Assembly (NCBI GenBank): GCA_020328155.1
Contig: JAIXMX010000008.1
Location: forward strand, 1 to 61,152
DNA: 61,152 nt
Reading direction: 5' to 3'
DNA from: Candidatus Endomicrobiellum agilis
GTDB taxonomy: Bacteria > Elusimicrobiota > Endomicrobiia > Endomicrobiales > Endomicrobiaceae
Below the pieces are notes generated by a model that worked only from the letters and a program-made list of their open reading frames with translations, ran no database searches and had not been told where the DNA came from. Positions 19,761-29,354 of the stretch are shown piece after piece. Every line of letters starts with the position of its first letter. Position 1 is the first letter of the stretch. Made by a program: the position numbers and the translations under genes.

Positions 19761-20546
19761 ATGAAAAAGGTCAAGGTACTAATTTTAAGAACTGCGGGGA
19801 CAAATTGTGATTGTGAAACGCAGGCTGCTTTTGAATTGTCCGGAGCTGTTGCTGAGCGCATACATATTAACGCTCTTATTGAAAAAAAAGATAAAATTCT
19901 TGAATATGATATTTTGGCTTTTCCCGGCGGATTTTCTTACGGCGACGATATAGCGTCTGGCAAAATACTATCAAACGAGATCAAAAATAAACTTGGCGAT
20001 AAAATTAAAAAGTTTGCCTTAAGCGGCAGACCGATTATCGGAATATGCAACGGTTTTCAGGTTTTGGTTAAGATGGGATTACTTCCTGATCCTGAAATTT
20101 TTGAACAGATCTCTACCCTTTCTTATAATGACTCGGATAAATTTGAATGCCGATGGGTTTATTTAAAAACTGAAAAGAAAATTCAAAATGAATCTAATTG
20201 TATTTGGACAAACAATCTGCCTGACGTCATCAGTCTGCCTGTGGCTCATGGCGAGGGAAAGTTTATTCCAAACGATGAGAAACTTTTATACAGTTTAAAT
20301 AAAAACAACCAAGTTGTTTTTAGGTACTCTTCAAAAGATGGTGGCAAACCGGAATATCCTTTAGATCCTAACGGTTCTGTAGAGCAGATAGCCGGAATAT
20401 GCAATACGAAGGGAAACGTTTTCGGACTCATGCCTCATCCGGAGAGATATGTTTTTGCTTTACAGCATCCTGCCAGAGAGAGCATTAGCGGCGAATACGG
20501 TTGGGGAAAAATCATTTTCCAAAATGCCGTTGATTTTGTGAAATAG
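19761..20546 (+). CDS. purQ: FGAM synthase, glutaminase subunit PurQ
   Basis: Class I glutamine amidotransferase that supplies ammonia to PurL. 261 residues. N-terminus KVKVLILRTAGTNCDCE, oxyanion region FPGGFSYGDDIASG, nucleophile Cys in GICNGFQVLV, and catalytic His/Glu in LMPHPER. Longer than the 220-230 residues of most small PurQ proteins. AGGG precedes the ATG. It should form a complex with PurL and the duplicated PurS. Confidence 0.95.
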   Translation: MKKVKVLILRTAGTNCDCETQAAFELSGAVAERIHINALIEKKDKILEYDILAFPGGFSYGDDIASGKILSNEIKNKLGDKIKKFALSGRPIIGICNGFQVLVKMGLLPDPEIFEQISTLSYNDSDKFECRWVYLKTEKKIQNESNCIWTNNLPDVISLPVAHGEGKFIPNDEKLLYSLNKNNQVVFRYSSKDGGKPEYPLDPNGSVEQIAGICNTKGNVFGLMPHPERYVFALQHPARESISGEYGWGKIIFQNAVDFVK

Positions 20547-20711
20547 TAAAAAATATCGTCAATAAATCGACTCTTCTCATTATTAAATTGCAAACATAAG
20601 CAGATTTACTGTTCTATAGTATTTGCCGTACCGTATACCGCAGTCAGGAAATGTGCGTAAAAAGTCGGGACTGTAGAACTGCGTTTATATATTTGCGGAA
20701 ATATATATTAG

Positions 20712-20822
20712 ATGAATAATGTTGTTAAAGCAACCAACAGTTTTATTACAATAATAAAAAATTTAAAATATGCGGATGACAAAACTGCAACGCCGCAGCA
20801 GACTTTTGAAAATTCAAATTGA
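20712..20822 (+). CDS. Possible 36-residue leader ORF before the sulfatase
   Basis: ATG 20712 to TGA 20822. The stop overlaps the TTG start of the next gene as TTGA, which suggests coupling. Sequence MNNVVKATNSFITIIKNLKY then a polar tail. No family recognised and no clear Shine-Dalgarno, so it may be chance. Confidence 0.25.
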   Translation: MNNVVKATNSFITIIKNLKYADDKTATPQQTFENSN

Positions 20823-22819
20823 AAAAATGTTTGATTCTTTATATGAATAAAATAAAAAAAATCTTTTTAAGGCAGTACTATCGAGATATAAACCTTAAAG
20901 TACGCATATCGTTGTTTTATTTTTTATCGTCTATAATAATATTTTCTTTATTTCGTTTGTTGTTTCGTGTCGTATATTCTGATACTTTTTCCGGACTATC
21001 TCTGCAGGATACAATCGCATCGTTTTTTTATGGACTGCGTTTTGATATTTCAGTAATAAGCATGTTTTTGGGAGCTTTTATTATTTTTTTGTTTATTCCT
21101 TTGATGAATTTAATTCTGGTTACGCAAAAATCTGCTAAATTTTTTAAAATTTGTACTTTATTGATGAGTTTTTCCGTAACCGCGATGATACTTGTTTTAA
21201 GTGGCGACTTTTTTTATTTCCCTGAAGTTAACCGCCATATGACGGAAGAAATTATCACAGCGCTTGGAGATAAAAAATTCATTATTAAATATTCTTTACA
21301 ATATTATTGGTGGGTTTTATTTTTGGTCTTCTCTATTGTTGTACTTGGAACTGTAAAAATTTTTAGATACATCGATAGAAAATTTAATCCGCAGCCTGTA
21401 AGTTTGTTAAAAAGTATTATTGTTTTTCTGAGTGTTATTTGTTTTGTTGCTGTAGGTATAAGAGGGGGACTTTCCAGGGGGAGACCTGTAAACTTAGATA
21501 ATGCTTACGGTCTGATAAAAAATCTTAAAAGCGTACAACTCATTTTAAACGGGGCATTTACACAGATTCACACTTTGAAATATAAAACCGATGCATCGAT
21601 AAATAAGTACCCTCAGGATGAGGCATTTGAAAATGTCCAAAAGCTTCTTTTAAGCGACGGAGAATTCATGCCTGACAAAAAGAATTATCCTTTAATGCGC
21701 CAAATTAAAAATCCGGTAAAGGTAAAAAACTACAATATTTTTATAGTGTTACTTGAAAGCTGGACTCCGCGCTATATTGATTCTTTTGGCGATGAAAATT
21801 ACGGCGTTACTCCAAACTTTGATGAAATAGTCAAGAATGGGGTGGTTTTTACCAATGCTTATGCTGCCGGAACAAGAAGCCTATTTGGAATATCGGCGTC
21901 TTTTTTAGGTATTCCTCTGATGCCGGGAGCAGTTGACAGGCTTAACAGATTTGGACTCATGAGCAATATATCGTTAATGTCTGAGGTATTCAACGAAAGA
22001 GGATATTGTACGATGTTTATGCAGTCAGCGATGAGAAATTCATTCCGCCTTTGTGCCTTTTCGAAAAATGTACTGCGGTTCCAAGAAAGTTATGGTAAAG
22101 AAGATATGCCTCGTTTGATGGATTATATGTATAATCTAGACTGTGGATACGATTATGATTTGTTTGATTTTGCCGCCAAAAAAGCCGGGAATAATTGGAG
22201 GCAAGGTCGTCCTTTCTTTATTTTTTCATTTACAGGTACCACGCATGCAGGCTTTGTTCCTACGGTAAAAAAATTTGATAAATATCCTTCCAATAACAGT
22301 CGCAACAAATATCTTAATACTTTGTACTATTCGGACTATTCTATAGGGCATCTTATGGATACAGCAAAAAAAGAAGGATGGTTTGACAATACGATATTTA
22401 TTTTTATTGCAGATCATGTTGTGGGATATTTCCGCAGAAATGACAGTGTCGGAGAAAGATTTAGGATTCCTTTTGTGATTTATGCCCCCAAAATATTAAA
22501 ACCTCAAAAAATTGACTATATCGTTTCGCAGGCGGATTTGCTGCCTACAATATATCACCTTATGGGAGTTCAAAAACCCTTTTCAGCGCTTGGGACGAAC
22601 GCATTAGATAAACAGGCGCGTCATTTTGCTTTAATAAATGACGGGACAGACATAATTTTTGTTGAAAAAAACAATTACGTAAAACACAACCGTTCAATGC
22701 TGACGGGAGCTTCGCTTGACGAAAACAGCAGTGAATTTAAACGCTTGCAGGAGACGCTGCTTTCTCTTGACAAAGCTTTAACCTCTTTATTACAGAGTAA
22801 TAAATGGTATAAAAATTAA
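20819..22819 (+). CDS. LtaS/MdoB-like sulfatase-family phosphoglycerol transferase
   Basis: Membrane enzyme of the alkaline-phosphatase superfamily, likely transferring phosphoglycerol or phosphoethanolamine to an envelope glycan or lipid. About 666 residues. Five N-terminal membrane segments (roughly residues 28-50, 75-100, 108-130, 155-180, 195-215) lead to a periplasmic sulfatase domain: YNIFIVLLESWTPR (metal), NAYAAGTRSLFG with the nucleophilic Thr, FSFTGTTHAGF, and IFIADHV (metal). The start may be TTG 20819 or ATG 20843; neither has a clear Shine-Dalgarno. It sits inside the purine block with no obvious functional link. Confidence 0.82.
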   Translation: MKKCLILYMNKIKKIFLRQYYRDINLKVRISLFYFLSSIIIFSLFRLLFRVVYSDTFSGLSLQDTIASFFYGLRFDISVISMFLGAFIIFLFIPLMNLILVTQKSAKFFKICTLLMSFSVTAMILVLSGDFFYFPEVNRHMTEEIITALGDKKFIIKYSLQYYWWVLFLVFSIVVLGTVKIFRYIDRKFNPQPVSLLKSIIVFLSVICFVAVGIRGGLSRGRPVNLDNAYGLIKNLKSVQLILNGAFTQIHTLKYKTDASINKYPQDEAFENVQKLLLSDGEFMPDKKNYPLMRQIKNPVKVKNYNIFIVLLESWTPRYIDSFGDENYGVTPNFDEIVKNGVVFTNAYAAGTRSLFGISASFLGIPLMPGAVDRLNRFGLMSNISLMSEVFNERGYCTMFMQSAMRNSFRLCAFSKNVLRFQESYGKEDMPRLMDYMYNLDCGYDYDLFDFAAKKAGNNWRQGRPFFIFSFTGTTHAGFVPTVKKFDKYPSNNSRNKYLNTLYYSDYSIGHLMDTAKKEGWFDNTIFIFIADHVVGYFRRNDSVGERFRIPFVIYAPKILKPQKIDYIVSQADLLPTIYHLMGVQKPFSALGTNALDKQARHFALINDGTDIIFVEKNNYVKHNRSMLTGASLDENSSEFKRLQETLLSLDKALTSLLQSNKWYKN

Positions 22820-23202
22820 CAAAAACAACCCTTTTTTATATGTCATTTCTGAGAAAATTGCCAATAATCTTATTATTTTGTAAAATTAAAAATTAATCAG
22901 AAGTAAAATTTTGTGTAAGAAAAGATAATGACAGCGCTTTCTGCTTGTTAAAAACTGAACTAGAGAACTGAAAGTTATTTATGTAGAAGTTTTGCCGGAT
23001 ATAACTGTATAATCAAAAAAACGTGTCGCAATATGCGTTTTAAATTCTTGAAAATAAAATCGAAAATAAAAGATGCGTTATTTAGACAAAATTGTAAAAT
23101 GGGGATAAATGCGTTTATTTTTGCTGACGGTGGAATTTTTCGGTAGATATATTTCCAATGCGGACGCGGACTGTCAGATAAAATTTTTAATTCGGAGCTT
23201 AA
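22820..23202. other. Spacer before purD
   Basis: 383 AT-rich bases with no gene, RNA or clear terminator that I can support. Confidence 0.35.
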
Positions 23203-24483
23203 ATGAAAGTATTAGTTGTAGGATCCGGCGGACGAGAACATGCGATATGTAGTCAGTTTTCAAAAAGCCCTAAAATAGACAAGATATATTGCGCTCCGGG
23301 CAACGGAGGCATATCTCAGGTTGCGGAGATCACAAATATTTCCGCAAGCGACTTTAATAAACTTACCGATTTTGTCAAAAAAAATAAAATAGATTTTACG
23401 TTTGTCGGTCCTGAAACTCCGCTGTCTTCGGGAATAGTTGATTATTTTGAAGCTGAAGGTTTAAAGATAATCGGACCGTCAAGAAATGCTGCCAGACTTG
23501 AATCAAGCAAAATATATTCAAAAGAATTTATGCGCAAATACGACATTCCTACAGCGCATTATAATAGTTTTACAGATATTAATGATGCTCTGAAATTTTT
23601 GGAAAGCTGGGAAGAAAATAAAAAGGTTGTAGTCAAAGCCGACGGACTTGCTGCTGGGAAGGGCGTTTATATGTGTAACGGCAGAAGAGATGCTCAGAAT
23701 GCCGTTAAACAGATGATGAATGATAGAGTTTTAGGCGATGCCGGGACAAGCGTAATTATAGAGGAAAATATAGACGGTCCCGAGCTTTCATACCTAATAT
23801 TTACCGACGGCATATCCTATTCGGTTATGCCTGCTTCGCAGGATCATAAGAGGATAAACGATAATGATCAAGGTCCAAATACCGGCGGTATGGGAGCATA
23901 TGCGCCTGCTCCTTTGGCAACGGACGAATTGAATAAAAAAGTTGAAGACATAATTCGTAAAGTTATAAACGGCATAAAAGTTGAAAAACTTGATTACAAA
24001 GGCGTTTTATATGTCGGCATAATTGTGAACGATTCTTCTCCTTATGTCTTAGAGTTTAACTGCCGTTTTGGCGATCCGGAAACGCAGGCGGTTTTACCTT
24101 TGCTTAATACGGATTTAACTGATGTTTGCAGCGCAATTTTAAATAGGAAACTTTCAAGCGTAAGGATTAGCTGGAAAAGAGAATTTTCAGTGTGCGTAGT
24201 GCTTGCTTCGGGAGGATATCCAGGAAATTTTAAAAAAGGTTTTGAAATCAAGGGAATCGAAAATATTAATGATGAAAACACTGTGGTGTTTCACGCCGGA
24301 ACAAAGCTTGAAAACGGTAAATTTATTACTTCCGGGGGCAGGGTTTTAGGAATTACTTCAACGGCAGCAGATGTGAAAAGTGCGATAAATAAGGTGTATT
24401 CAAGCGTTAAACTGGTATCTTTTAAAGAGATGTACTACAGAAAAGATATAGCGTGGAGAGCTTTAAATGGTAAACAGAACTGA
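23203..24483 (+). CDS. purD: Phosphoribosylamine-glycine ligase (GARS)
   Basis: ATP-grasp enzyme making GAR from phosphoribosylamine and glycine. 426 residues. VLVVGSGGREHAI at the N-terminus, FVGPETPLSSGIVD, the ATP-grasp strand KVVVKADGLAAGKGVYM, the signature DHKRINDNDQGPNTGGMGAY, and LEFNCRFGDPETQ. GGAG precedes the ATG. It overlaps purE by 17 bases. An A8 run inside the gene (near 23382) leaves the frame intact. Confidence 0.97.
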   Translation: MKVLVVGSGGREHAICSQFSKSPKIDKIYCAPGNGGISQVAEITNISASDFNKLTDFVKKNKIDFTFVGPETPLSSGIVDYFEAEGLKIIGPSRNAARLESSKIYSKEFMRKYDIPTAHYNSFTDINDALKFLESWEENKKVVVKADGLAAGKGVYMCNGRRDAQNAVKQMMNDRVLGDAGTSVIIEENIDGPELSYLIFTDGISYSVMPASQDHKRINDNDQGPNTGGMGAYAPAPLATDELNKKVEDIIRKVINGIKVEKLDYKGVLYVGIIVNDSSPYVLEFNCRFGDPETQAVLPLLNTDLTDVCSAILNRKLSSVRISWKREFSVCVVLASGGYPGNFKKGFEIKGIENINDENTVVFHAGTKLENGKFITSGGRVLGITSTAADVKSAINKVYSSVKLVSFKEMYYRKDIAWRALNGKQN

Positions 24484-25000
24484 CGTAGCAATCATAGTAG
24501 GCTCGGGATCAGATTTACCTGTGGTAAACGAAACCGTTAAAACTTTGAAGAAGTTCGAATTATCGCACAGTTTAAATATTGCTTCAGCTCACCGGACTTC
24601 CCAGTATTTAAAGAAGTGCATTCAGGACGCGGAAAGTTCAGGCGTAAAGGTTTTTATAGCTGCAGCGGGAATGGCTGCAGCGCTTCCCGGAGTTATTGCT
24701 TCTGAAACCGTTCTTCCCGTGATAGGCGTTCCAGTTGATGGCAGGAATCTTTCGAGCTTCGATTCTTTATTTTCAATAGTTCAAATGCCTAAAGGCGTGC
24801 CTGTTGCAACGGTTGCGGTAGGGAGCGCGGGAGCTGTAAATGCTGCGATCTTAGCTGTTCAGATTATAGCTGTCGGAGACGAGAGTTTAAAAGAAAAACT
24901 TAAAGCTTACAGGACTAAAATTGCGGAGGCTGTTGTCAAAGAAGATTTGAAACTCCAGAAAAGTGGAATAGAGAAATATGTTGAAAGGTTAAGCAAATAA
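24467..25000 (+). CDS. purE: N5-CAIR mutase PurE (class I type)
   Basis: Moves the carboxyl group of N5-CAIR to give CAIR. 177 residues. VGSGSDLPVV, the SAHRT motif with its catalytic His, and FDSLFSIVQMPKGVPVATVAVG are class I features, which predicts a PurK partner that is not in this window. The start overlaps the end of purD by 17 bases, and pyrR begins one base after it ends. Confidence 0.94.
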   Translation: MVNRTDVAIIVGSGSDLPVVNETVKTLKKFELSHSLNIASAHRTSQYLKKCIQDAESSGVKVFIAAAGMAAALPGVIASETVLPVIGVPVDGRNLSSFDSLFSIVQMPKGVPVATVAVGSAGAVNAAILAVQIIAVGDESLKEKLKAYRTKIAEAVVKEDLKLQKSGIEKYVERLSK

Positions 25001-25001
25001 A

Positions 25002-25535
25002 ATGCCAGACATTATACTTGATACTAAAGCATTTCAGAGTGCGGTAAGTAAGATCTCAAGGGAAATTTCTAATGATAATAAAAATATCCGCGAAACCGCT
25101 GTTGTCGGAATACAAAATAAGGGCGTGTTTTTGGCAAAAAGAATTCTTGCCGGGATTGCAAAACTTGCCGAAGTTGATATATCTCAAATTCCTTTCGGAA
25201 CTTTGGACGTTACGCTTTACAGAGACGATCTTGATAATTTCGATTCAAAAATGCCTGTTATAAAAGATACTGTGATACCTTTTGATATGAGTCGGAAAAA
25301 TATAATTTTAGTTGACGATGTTCTTTGTACCGGGAGAACGGTTAGAGCGGCTTTGGACGTTCTAATGAATTTTGGCAGGCCTAAATCCATTCAACTTGCA
25401 GTTTTGGTTGACAGAGGATTTCGGGAACTTCCCATAGAAGCAAGATATATAGGAATAAAATATCAGAGCAGAGCATTAATAAGAATTAAATGTAAGGAAA
25501 CGGACGGAGTGGATAGAGTTACATTTATAAAATAG
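25002..25535 (+). CDS. pyrR: PyrR: pyrimidine operon regulator/uracil phosphoribosyltransferase
   Basis: In many bacteria PyrR binds pyr mRNA with UMP to attenuate transcription and also has UPRT activity. 177 residues. The PRPP-binding loop IILVDDVLCTGRTVRAALD and the earlier VVGIQNKGVFLAKRIL and LDVTLYRDDL segments are diagnostic. It abuts purE and precedes pyrB by 22 bases. I could not identify a PyrR-binding loop or attenuator between these genes, so regulation in cis is unproven. Confidence 0.95.
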   Translation: MPDIILDTKAFQSAVSKISREISNDNKNIRETAVVGIQNKGVFLAKRILAGIAKLAEVDISQIPFGTLDVTLYRDDLDNFDSKMPVIKDTVIPFDMSRKNIILVDDVLCTGRTVRAALDVLMNFGRPKSIQLAVLVDRGFRELPIEARYIGIKYQSRALIRIKCKETDGVDRVTFIK

Positions 25536-25557
25536 CGATATTATAGAGGAACAGAGA

Positions 25558-26496
25558 ATGTCTCTCAACCGTAAAGACCTGCTTGGTCTCGAACATCTGG
25601 ATAAAAAGGATTTACAGACGGTTTTAGATTCTGTAAAGCCTTTTAAAGGTCTTTTTACAAGGTCTGTTAAAAAGGCTCCGACATTAATCGGTAAAACAGT
25701 GGCAACGCTTTTTTATGAACCTTCCACCCGCACAAGAAACTCATTTGAAATTGCCGCAAAAAGACTTTCTGCCGATGTGATAAATGTTACTGTGAATACC
25801 TCGAGTGTTGTTAAAGGCGAAAGTCTTGTAGATACCGGCAAAACCCTTGAAGCGATGAAAGCGGATTATCTAATCATCAGACATTCTCTGGCGGGAGCGC
25901 CCGATATACTTGCAAGGAATCTCAATGCGTCCGTAATAAATGCAGGCGACGGTTTTCACGAGCATCCTACGCAGGGTCTCCTTGATTTGTATACGATGTA
26001 TGAAAAGAAGAAAAAAATTGATGGATTAAAAGTATTGCTTGTAGGCGATATTTTGCATTCAAGAGTGGCAAAGTCGAACATTTGGGCGCTGACAAAGATG
26101 GGGGCAGAAGTTGCGGTGGCAGGACCGCCGACTTTGATTCCTCCCAATATTGAGGATTTAGGCGTAAAAGTGTATTACGATTTAGACGAGGCTGTTAAAA
26201 AGGTTGATGTTGTAAATATTTTGAGAATACAGCTTGAACGCCAGCAGGAAAATTTATTTCCGTCGGTTCATGAATACGTTGAACTTTATCAACTGACAAA
26301 AGAAAGACTTGCTATGGCGAAGCCTGAAGTTTTGATTATGCATCCCGGTCCTATGAACAGAGGTATAGAAATATCTTCCGATGTTGCCGACAGTCCCAAT
26401 GCTGTAATTAACGAGCAGGTTACAAACGGAATAGCGGTGAGAATGGCGGTTTTATATCTTTTAAAACCAAAGAGGAAAGATGCGTCTTCAAATTAA
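25558..26496 (+). CDS. pyrB: Aspartate carbamoyltransferase, catalytic chain
   Basis: Commits carbamoyl phosphate to pyrimidine synthesis. 312 residues. Carbamoyl-phosphate site FYEPSTRTRNSFEIA, then HPTQGLLDLYTM, and HPGPMNRGIEI near the C-terminus. AGAGGA precedes the ATG. Overlaps pyrC by 17 bases. No pyrI regulatory gene is present, as usual in PyrR-type clusters. Confidence 0.97.
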   Translation: MSLNRKDLLGLEHLDKKDLQTVLDSVKPFKGLFTRSVKKAPTLIGKTVATLFYEPSTRTRNSFEIAAKRLSADVINVTVNTSSVVKGESLVDTGKTLEAMKADYLIIRHSLAGAPDILARNLNASVINAGDGFHEHPTQGLLDLYTMYEKKKKIDGLKVLLVGDILHSRVAKSNIWALTKMGAEVAVAGPPTLIPPNIEDLGVKVYYDLDEAVKKVDVVNILRIQLERQQENLFPSVHEYVELYQLTKERLAMAKPEVLIMHPGPMNRGIEISSDVADSPNAVINEQVTNGIAVRMAVLYLLKPKRKDASSN

Positions 26497-27748
26497 AAAT
26501 ATTGAAATAGTCGATCCGCTCCAGAAAAAGGATTCTACCGGCGACATTTTTATTGAAAATGGCAGAATTGTGTCAAAATTTTTAAATAATGCTGATAAGG
26601 TTGTTGACGGTAAAGGAAAAATTGCCGTTCCGGGACTTATTGATGTTCATTCTCATCTTAGAGAACCGGGCGAGGAAGGAAAAGAAACCATTTATACGGG
26701 GACGCGTGCGGCTGCAAAAGGCGGGATAACGACAGTTTTTTGTATGCCTAATACCAAGCCTGTTATTGATAATGCTCCGACTGTTGAGTTTGTTCTTCTC
26801 AAAGCTCAAAAAGAGGGTCTTGTAAATGTTTTCCCCATAGGTTGCGCTACTAAAGGATCGCATGGCGCGGAACTTTCTGAAGTGGGAGTCCTTAAAAAAG
26901 CTGGGATTGTTGCGGTGAGCGACGACGGTCTTCCGATATCAAATTCGCAAATTATGCGACGTACTTTGGAATATACAAAAATGTTTAAACTTCCCGTCAT
27001 TTCACACAGCGAAGATAAAGAGTTGAGTAAAAACGGTGTGATGAACGAAGGAAAAAATTCTATGGTTCTGGGTTTGAGAGGTATTCCAAAACAGTCCGAA
27101 GAAGTTATGGTAAGCCGCGATATAATGCTTGCAGAACTCACGGGCGGCTATCTGCATGTTGCGCATGTTTCTACTGCGGGTTCAGTTGATTTGGTGAGGC
27201 AGGCAAAGAGAAAAGGCATAAAGGTTACTGCGGAGACCTGTCCGCACTATTTTACTTTGACTGATGACGTTGTAAGAGTTTATAATGCGAATACGAAAAT
27301 GAATCCTCCTTTGAGAGAACAAGAGGATATCGATGCCATAAAACAAGGTCTTGCAGACGGAACAATAGATTGTATAGCGACAGACCATGCTCCGCATATG
27401 CAGGAAGAAAAAAATAGGGAGTTTGATCTGGCTCCGTTTGGGATTATAGGTTTTGAAACGATTTTAAGTCTTATTTTAAATGAGCTAGTTGATACTGGTG
27501 TTTTAAGTCTTTCCGAAGCAATATCAAAAATGACTTCCAATCCTGCAAAAATTTTTAACCTTGAAGGAAGAGGCACTCTCAAAGAGGGAAGTATTGCCGA
27601 TATTACTATAATCAATCCGAAATATTCTTATGAATTTAAAAAAGAAAATATAGTTTCAAAGAGTAAGAATTCGCCTTTTATCGGAAGACAGTTTAAAGGC
27701 GGTGCAGTTATGACGATAGTGGCGGGAAATATAGTCTGGCAAGTCTAG
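26480..27748 (+). CDS. pyrC: Dihydroorotase
   Basis: Zinc amidohydrolase that cyclises carbamoyl aspartate. 422 residues, class I type. Metal-binding DVHSHLREPG, then CMPNTKPV, SDDGLPI, HVAHVSTAGSVDL, AETCPHYF and the catalytic ATDHAPH. Start ATG within the last codons of pyrB. Confidence 0.96.
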   Translation: MRLQIKNIEIVDPLQKKDSTGDIFIENGRIVSKFLNNADKVVDGKGKIAVPGLIDVHSHLREPGEEGKETIYTGTRAAAKGGITTVFCMPNTKPVIDNAPTVEFVLLKAQKEGLVNVFPIGCATKGSHGAELSEVGVLKKAGIVAVSDDGLPISNSQIMRRTLEYTKMFKLPVISHSEDKELSKNGVMNEGKNSMVLGLRGIPKQSEEVMVSRDIMLAELTGGYLHVAHVSTAGSVDLVRQAKRKGIKVTAETCPHYFTLTDDVVRVYNANTKMNPPLREQEDIDAIKQGLADGTIDCIATDHAPHMQEEKNREFDLAPFGIIGFETILSLILNELVDTGVLSLSEAISKMTSNPAKIFNLEGRGTLKEGSIADITIINPKYSYEFKKENIVSKSKNSPFIGRQFKGGAVMTIVAGNIVWQV

Positions 27749-27960
27749 CCGCATTGTTTTTTTTGTATTTCAATGAAAATTATATCCTTTGCTTAAGTGT
27801 TTTATCGGGGATTAATCGCTTCTTTATTTATGTTTGCGTTTAAACGCAAGGTATTTTAGTAATTTTTAATTTGTTTTGGAATCTTTTGTTATATTGTTAT
27901 TTTTTTCCTTTCTTCCTTTTCGCTGATGGCGAGGATAGAAGCGGGACGGATGAGGGCATA

Positions 27961-28821
27961 ATGTGTACGCTGAAAAGATTCGATAAGAGTTGTAAAATAA
28001 TTTCTAATAGAGAAGTATGTACTGGTTATTTTGAGTTAAAAGTTAAAGCGGACGACGTTTCTAAGTATTGTTCTCCCGGACAGTTTTTTATGATTAGTAT
28101 TGCGAACGTTTTTTTGCGCCGCCCTCTGAGTGTTCACGATGTCAAAAGAGATACTGTAAGTTTTTTATATGGCGTTGTTGGCAAAGGCACAAAAATTCTG
28201 TCTGAAATGGGACGTACCTCTAAATCGGTTTTTTCTCGCGGAGGCGGTTGTAACGAGATTAAAATACTCGGTCCTCTTGGCAGAGGATACAATTTAACTC
28301 CCGGCGTATCTTCAATGTTTTTTCCCCAAGCTTCTCTCTCCCTATCCAAAAAATGGTCGGCAGGGATTAAAGATATTAGCTTCAATCCTGTTATTGTCGC
28401 AGGTGGCACGGGAATAGCGTCGGTCTATTTTCTTGCTGCTAAATTAAAGAAAAAAGGGATTTTATATTACGGATCTCGTTCAAAAAAAGATTTGTTGTGT
28501 CTTGACAAATTTAAAAGAATAGGCTGGAAAGTTGTCGTTTCTACGGAAGACGGTTCAGAAGGATATAAAGGTTATATCACTGATATGCTGTCAAAAAATT
28601 TAAAAGACGGCGATGTGCTGTTTGCATGCGGACCCACTCCTATGCTTAAAAAGGTTTTGCAGATTGCTAAAGAAAAGAGTCTAAAAGGTTTTGTCTCTCT
28701 TGAAGAAAAAATGGCGTGCGGCATAGGAAACTGTCAGGGCTGTGCCGTGAAAATAAACGGGAAAAGTAAAATGGTTTGTAAGGACGGTCCCATTTTTGGG
28801 ATTGAAGGTTTGGAATTGTAA
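27961..28821 (+). CDS. pyrK: Dihydroorotate dehydrogenase B, electron-transfer subunit PyrK
   Basis: FAD and [2Fe-2S] protein passing electrons from PyrD to NAD. I start it at ATG 27961, four bases after GAGGG; the open frame upstream reads as noise. 286 residues. FAD motif RRPLS (53-57), NAD-binding AGGTGIAS, and the Cys cluster motif ACGIGNCQGCAVK with a fourth Cys in MVCKDGP. About 25-30 residues at 113-140 (SMFFPQASLSLSKKW region) look like an insertion relative to the family, between the FAD and NAD domains. The usual neighbour pyrD lies 1.9 kb away, across a dead insert. Confidence 0.92.
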   Translation: MCTLKRFDKSCKIISNREVCTGYFELKVKADDVSKYCSPGQFFMISIANVFLRRPLSVHDVKRDTVSFLYGVVGKGTKILSEMGRTSKSVFSRGGGCNEIKILGPLGRGYNLTPGVSSMFFPQASLSLSKKWSAGIKDISFNPVIVAGGTGIASVYFLAAKLKKKGILYYGSRSKKDLLCLDKFKRIGWKVVVSTEDGSEGYKGYITDMLSKNLKDGDVLFACGPTPMLKKVLQIAKEKSLKGFVSLEEKMACGIGNCQGCAVKINGKSKMVCKDGPIFGIEGLEL

Positions 28822-28839
28822 GATACTGATATCGAAGTT

Positions 28840-29160
28840 ATGAAGCCTCATAAGTGCGGTTTGACAGAATTTATTGCGAATTTAAACAGTCGCTTGATTG
28901 ACGATAAATTGGAATTTCAAAAAAATGAACTTATAGAAGAAAAAGAAGAGATTTTCTGCCGTAAATGCGGGAAAAAATAAGAGCTGAACTGTGATGGTTG
29001 CAATAAAAGAATATTATTCAGAAAAAAGTTTTGCGTTATACAACTCTCAAAAGAAAAAAAGAAGATTGATAAGTATCTCAAAAAAATGTTATCGTCTGAA
29101 ACCAATTTTAAAATGTACAACATTTATCGAGATAGTGAGAAAAATAGAATAATAAATTGA
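28840..29160 (+). pseudogene. Small zinc-ribbon protein interrupted by one stop codon
   Basis: One continuous frame from ATG 28840 to TGA 29160 contains a single in-frame TAA (28978-28980). The stop falls between the two Cys pairs: EEIFCRKCGKK before it and ELNCDGCNKRILF after it. Without the stop it would be a 106-residue protein with a helical N-terminus, a four-Cys zinc ribbon and a basic C-terminus. Family not recognised. It is the first gene of the dead insert between pyrK and pyrD. Confidence 0.5.
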
Positions 29161-29281
29161 AAAACATATTTTTTCTCTTATATTTACCGGCTGCGGGAAG
29201 AGAGAAAAATCCGTTGTCGTTGACGTACTTGAAGGTGCTAAAGACAAGGAGATTGAACAGCGATTTCCTGTGCTAGGGTAA
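29157..29281 (+). pseudogene. Small GCGK lipoprotein, frameshifted in a T run
   Basis: A TTG start overlaps the TGA of the upstream ORF. The T run at 29169-29174 has six bases; seven would give MKNIFFSLIFTGC, a lipoprotein signal, and then GKREKSVVVDVLEGAKDKEI to the TAA at 29279-29281. As it stands the signal and mature part are in different frames. The mature start CGK matches the other small lipoproteins in this window. Confidence 0.45.
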
Positions 29282-29354
29282 CCAAGCTTTAACTTGATAA
29301 AAGTTACTTTGCTTTTAATAGTTCTGTCGTCTTTGGCGGTGCATTTGTAGTATT

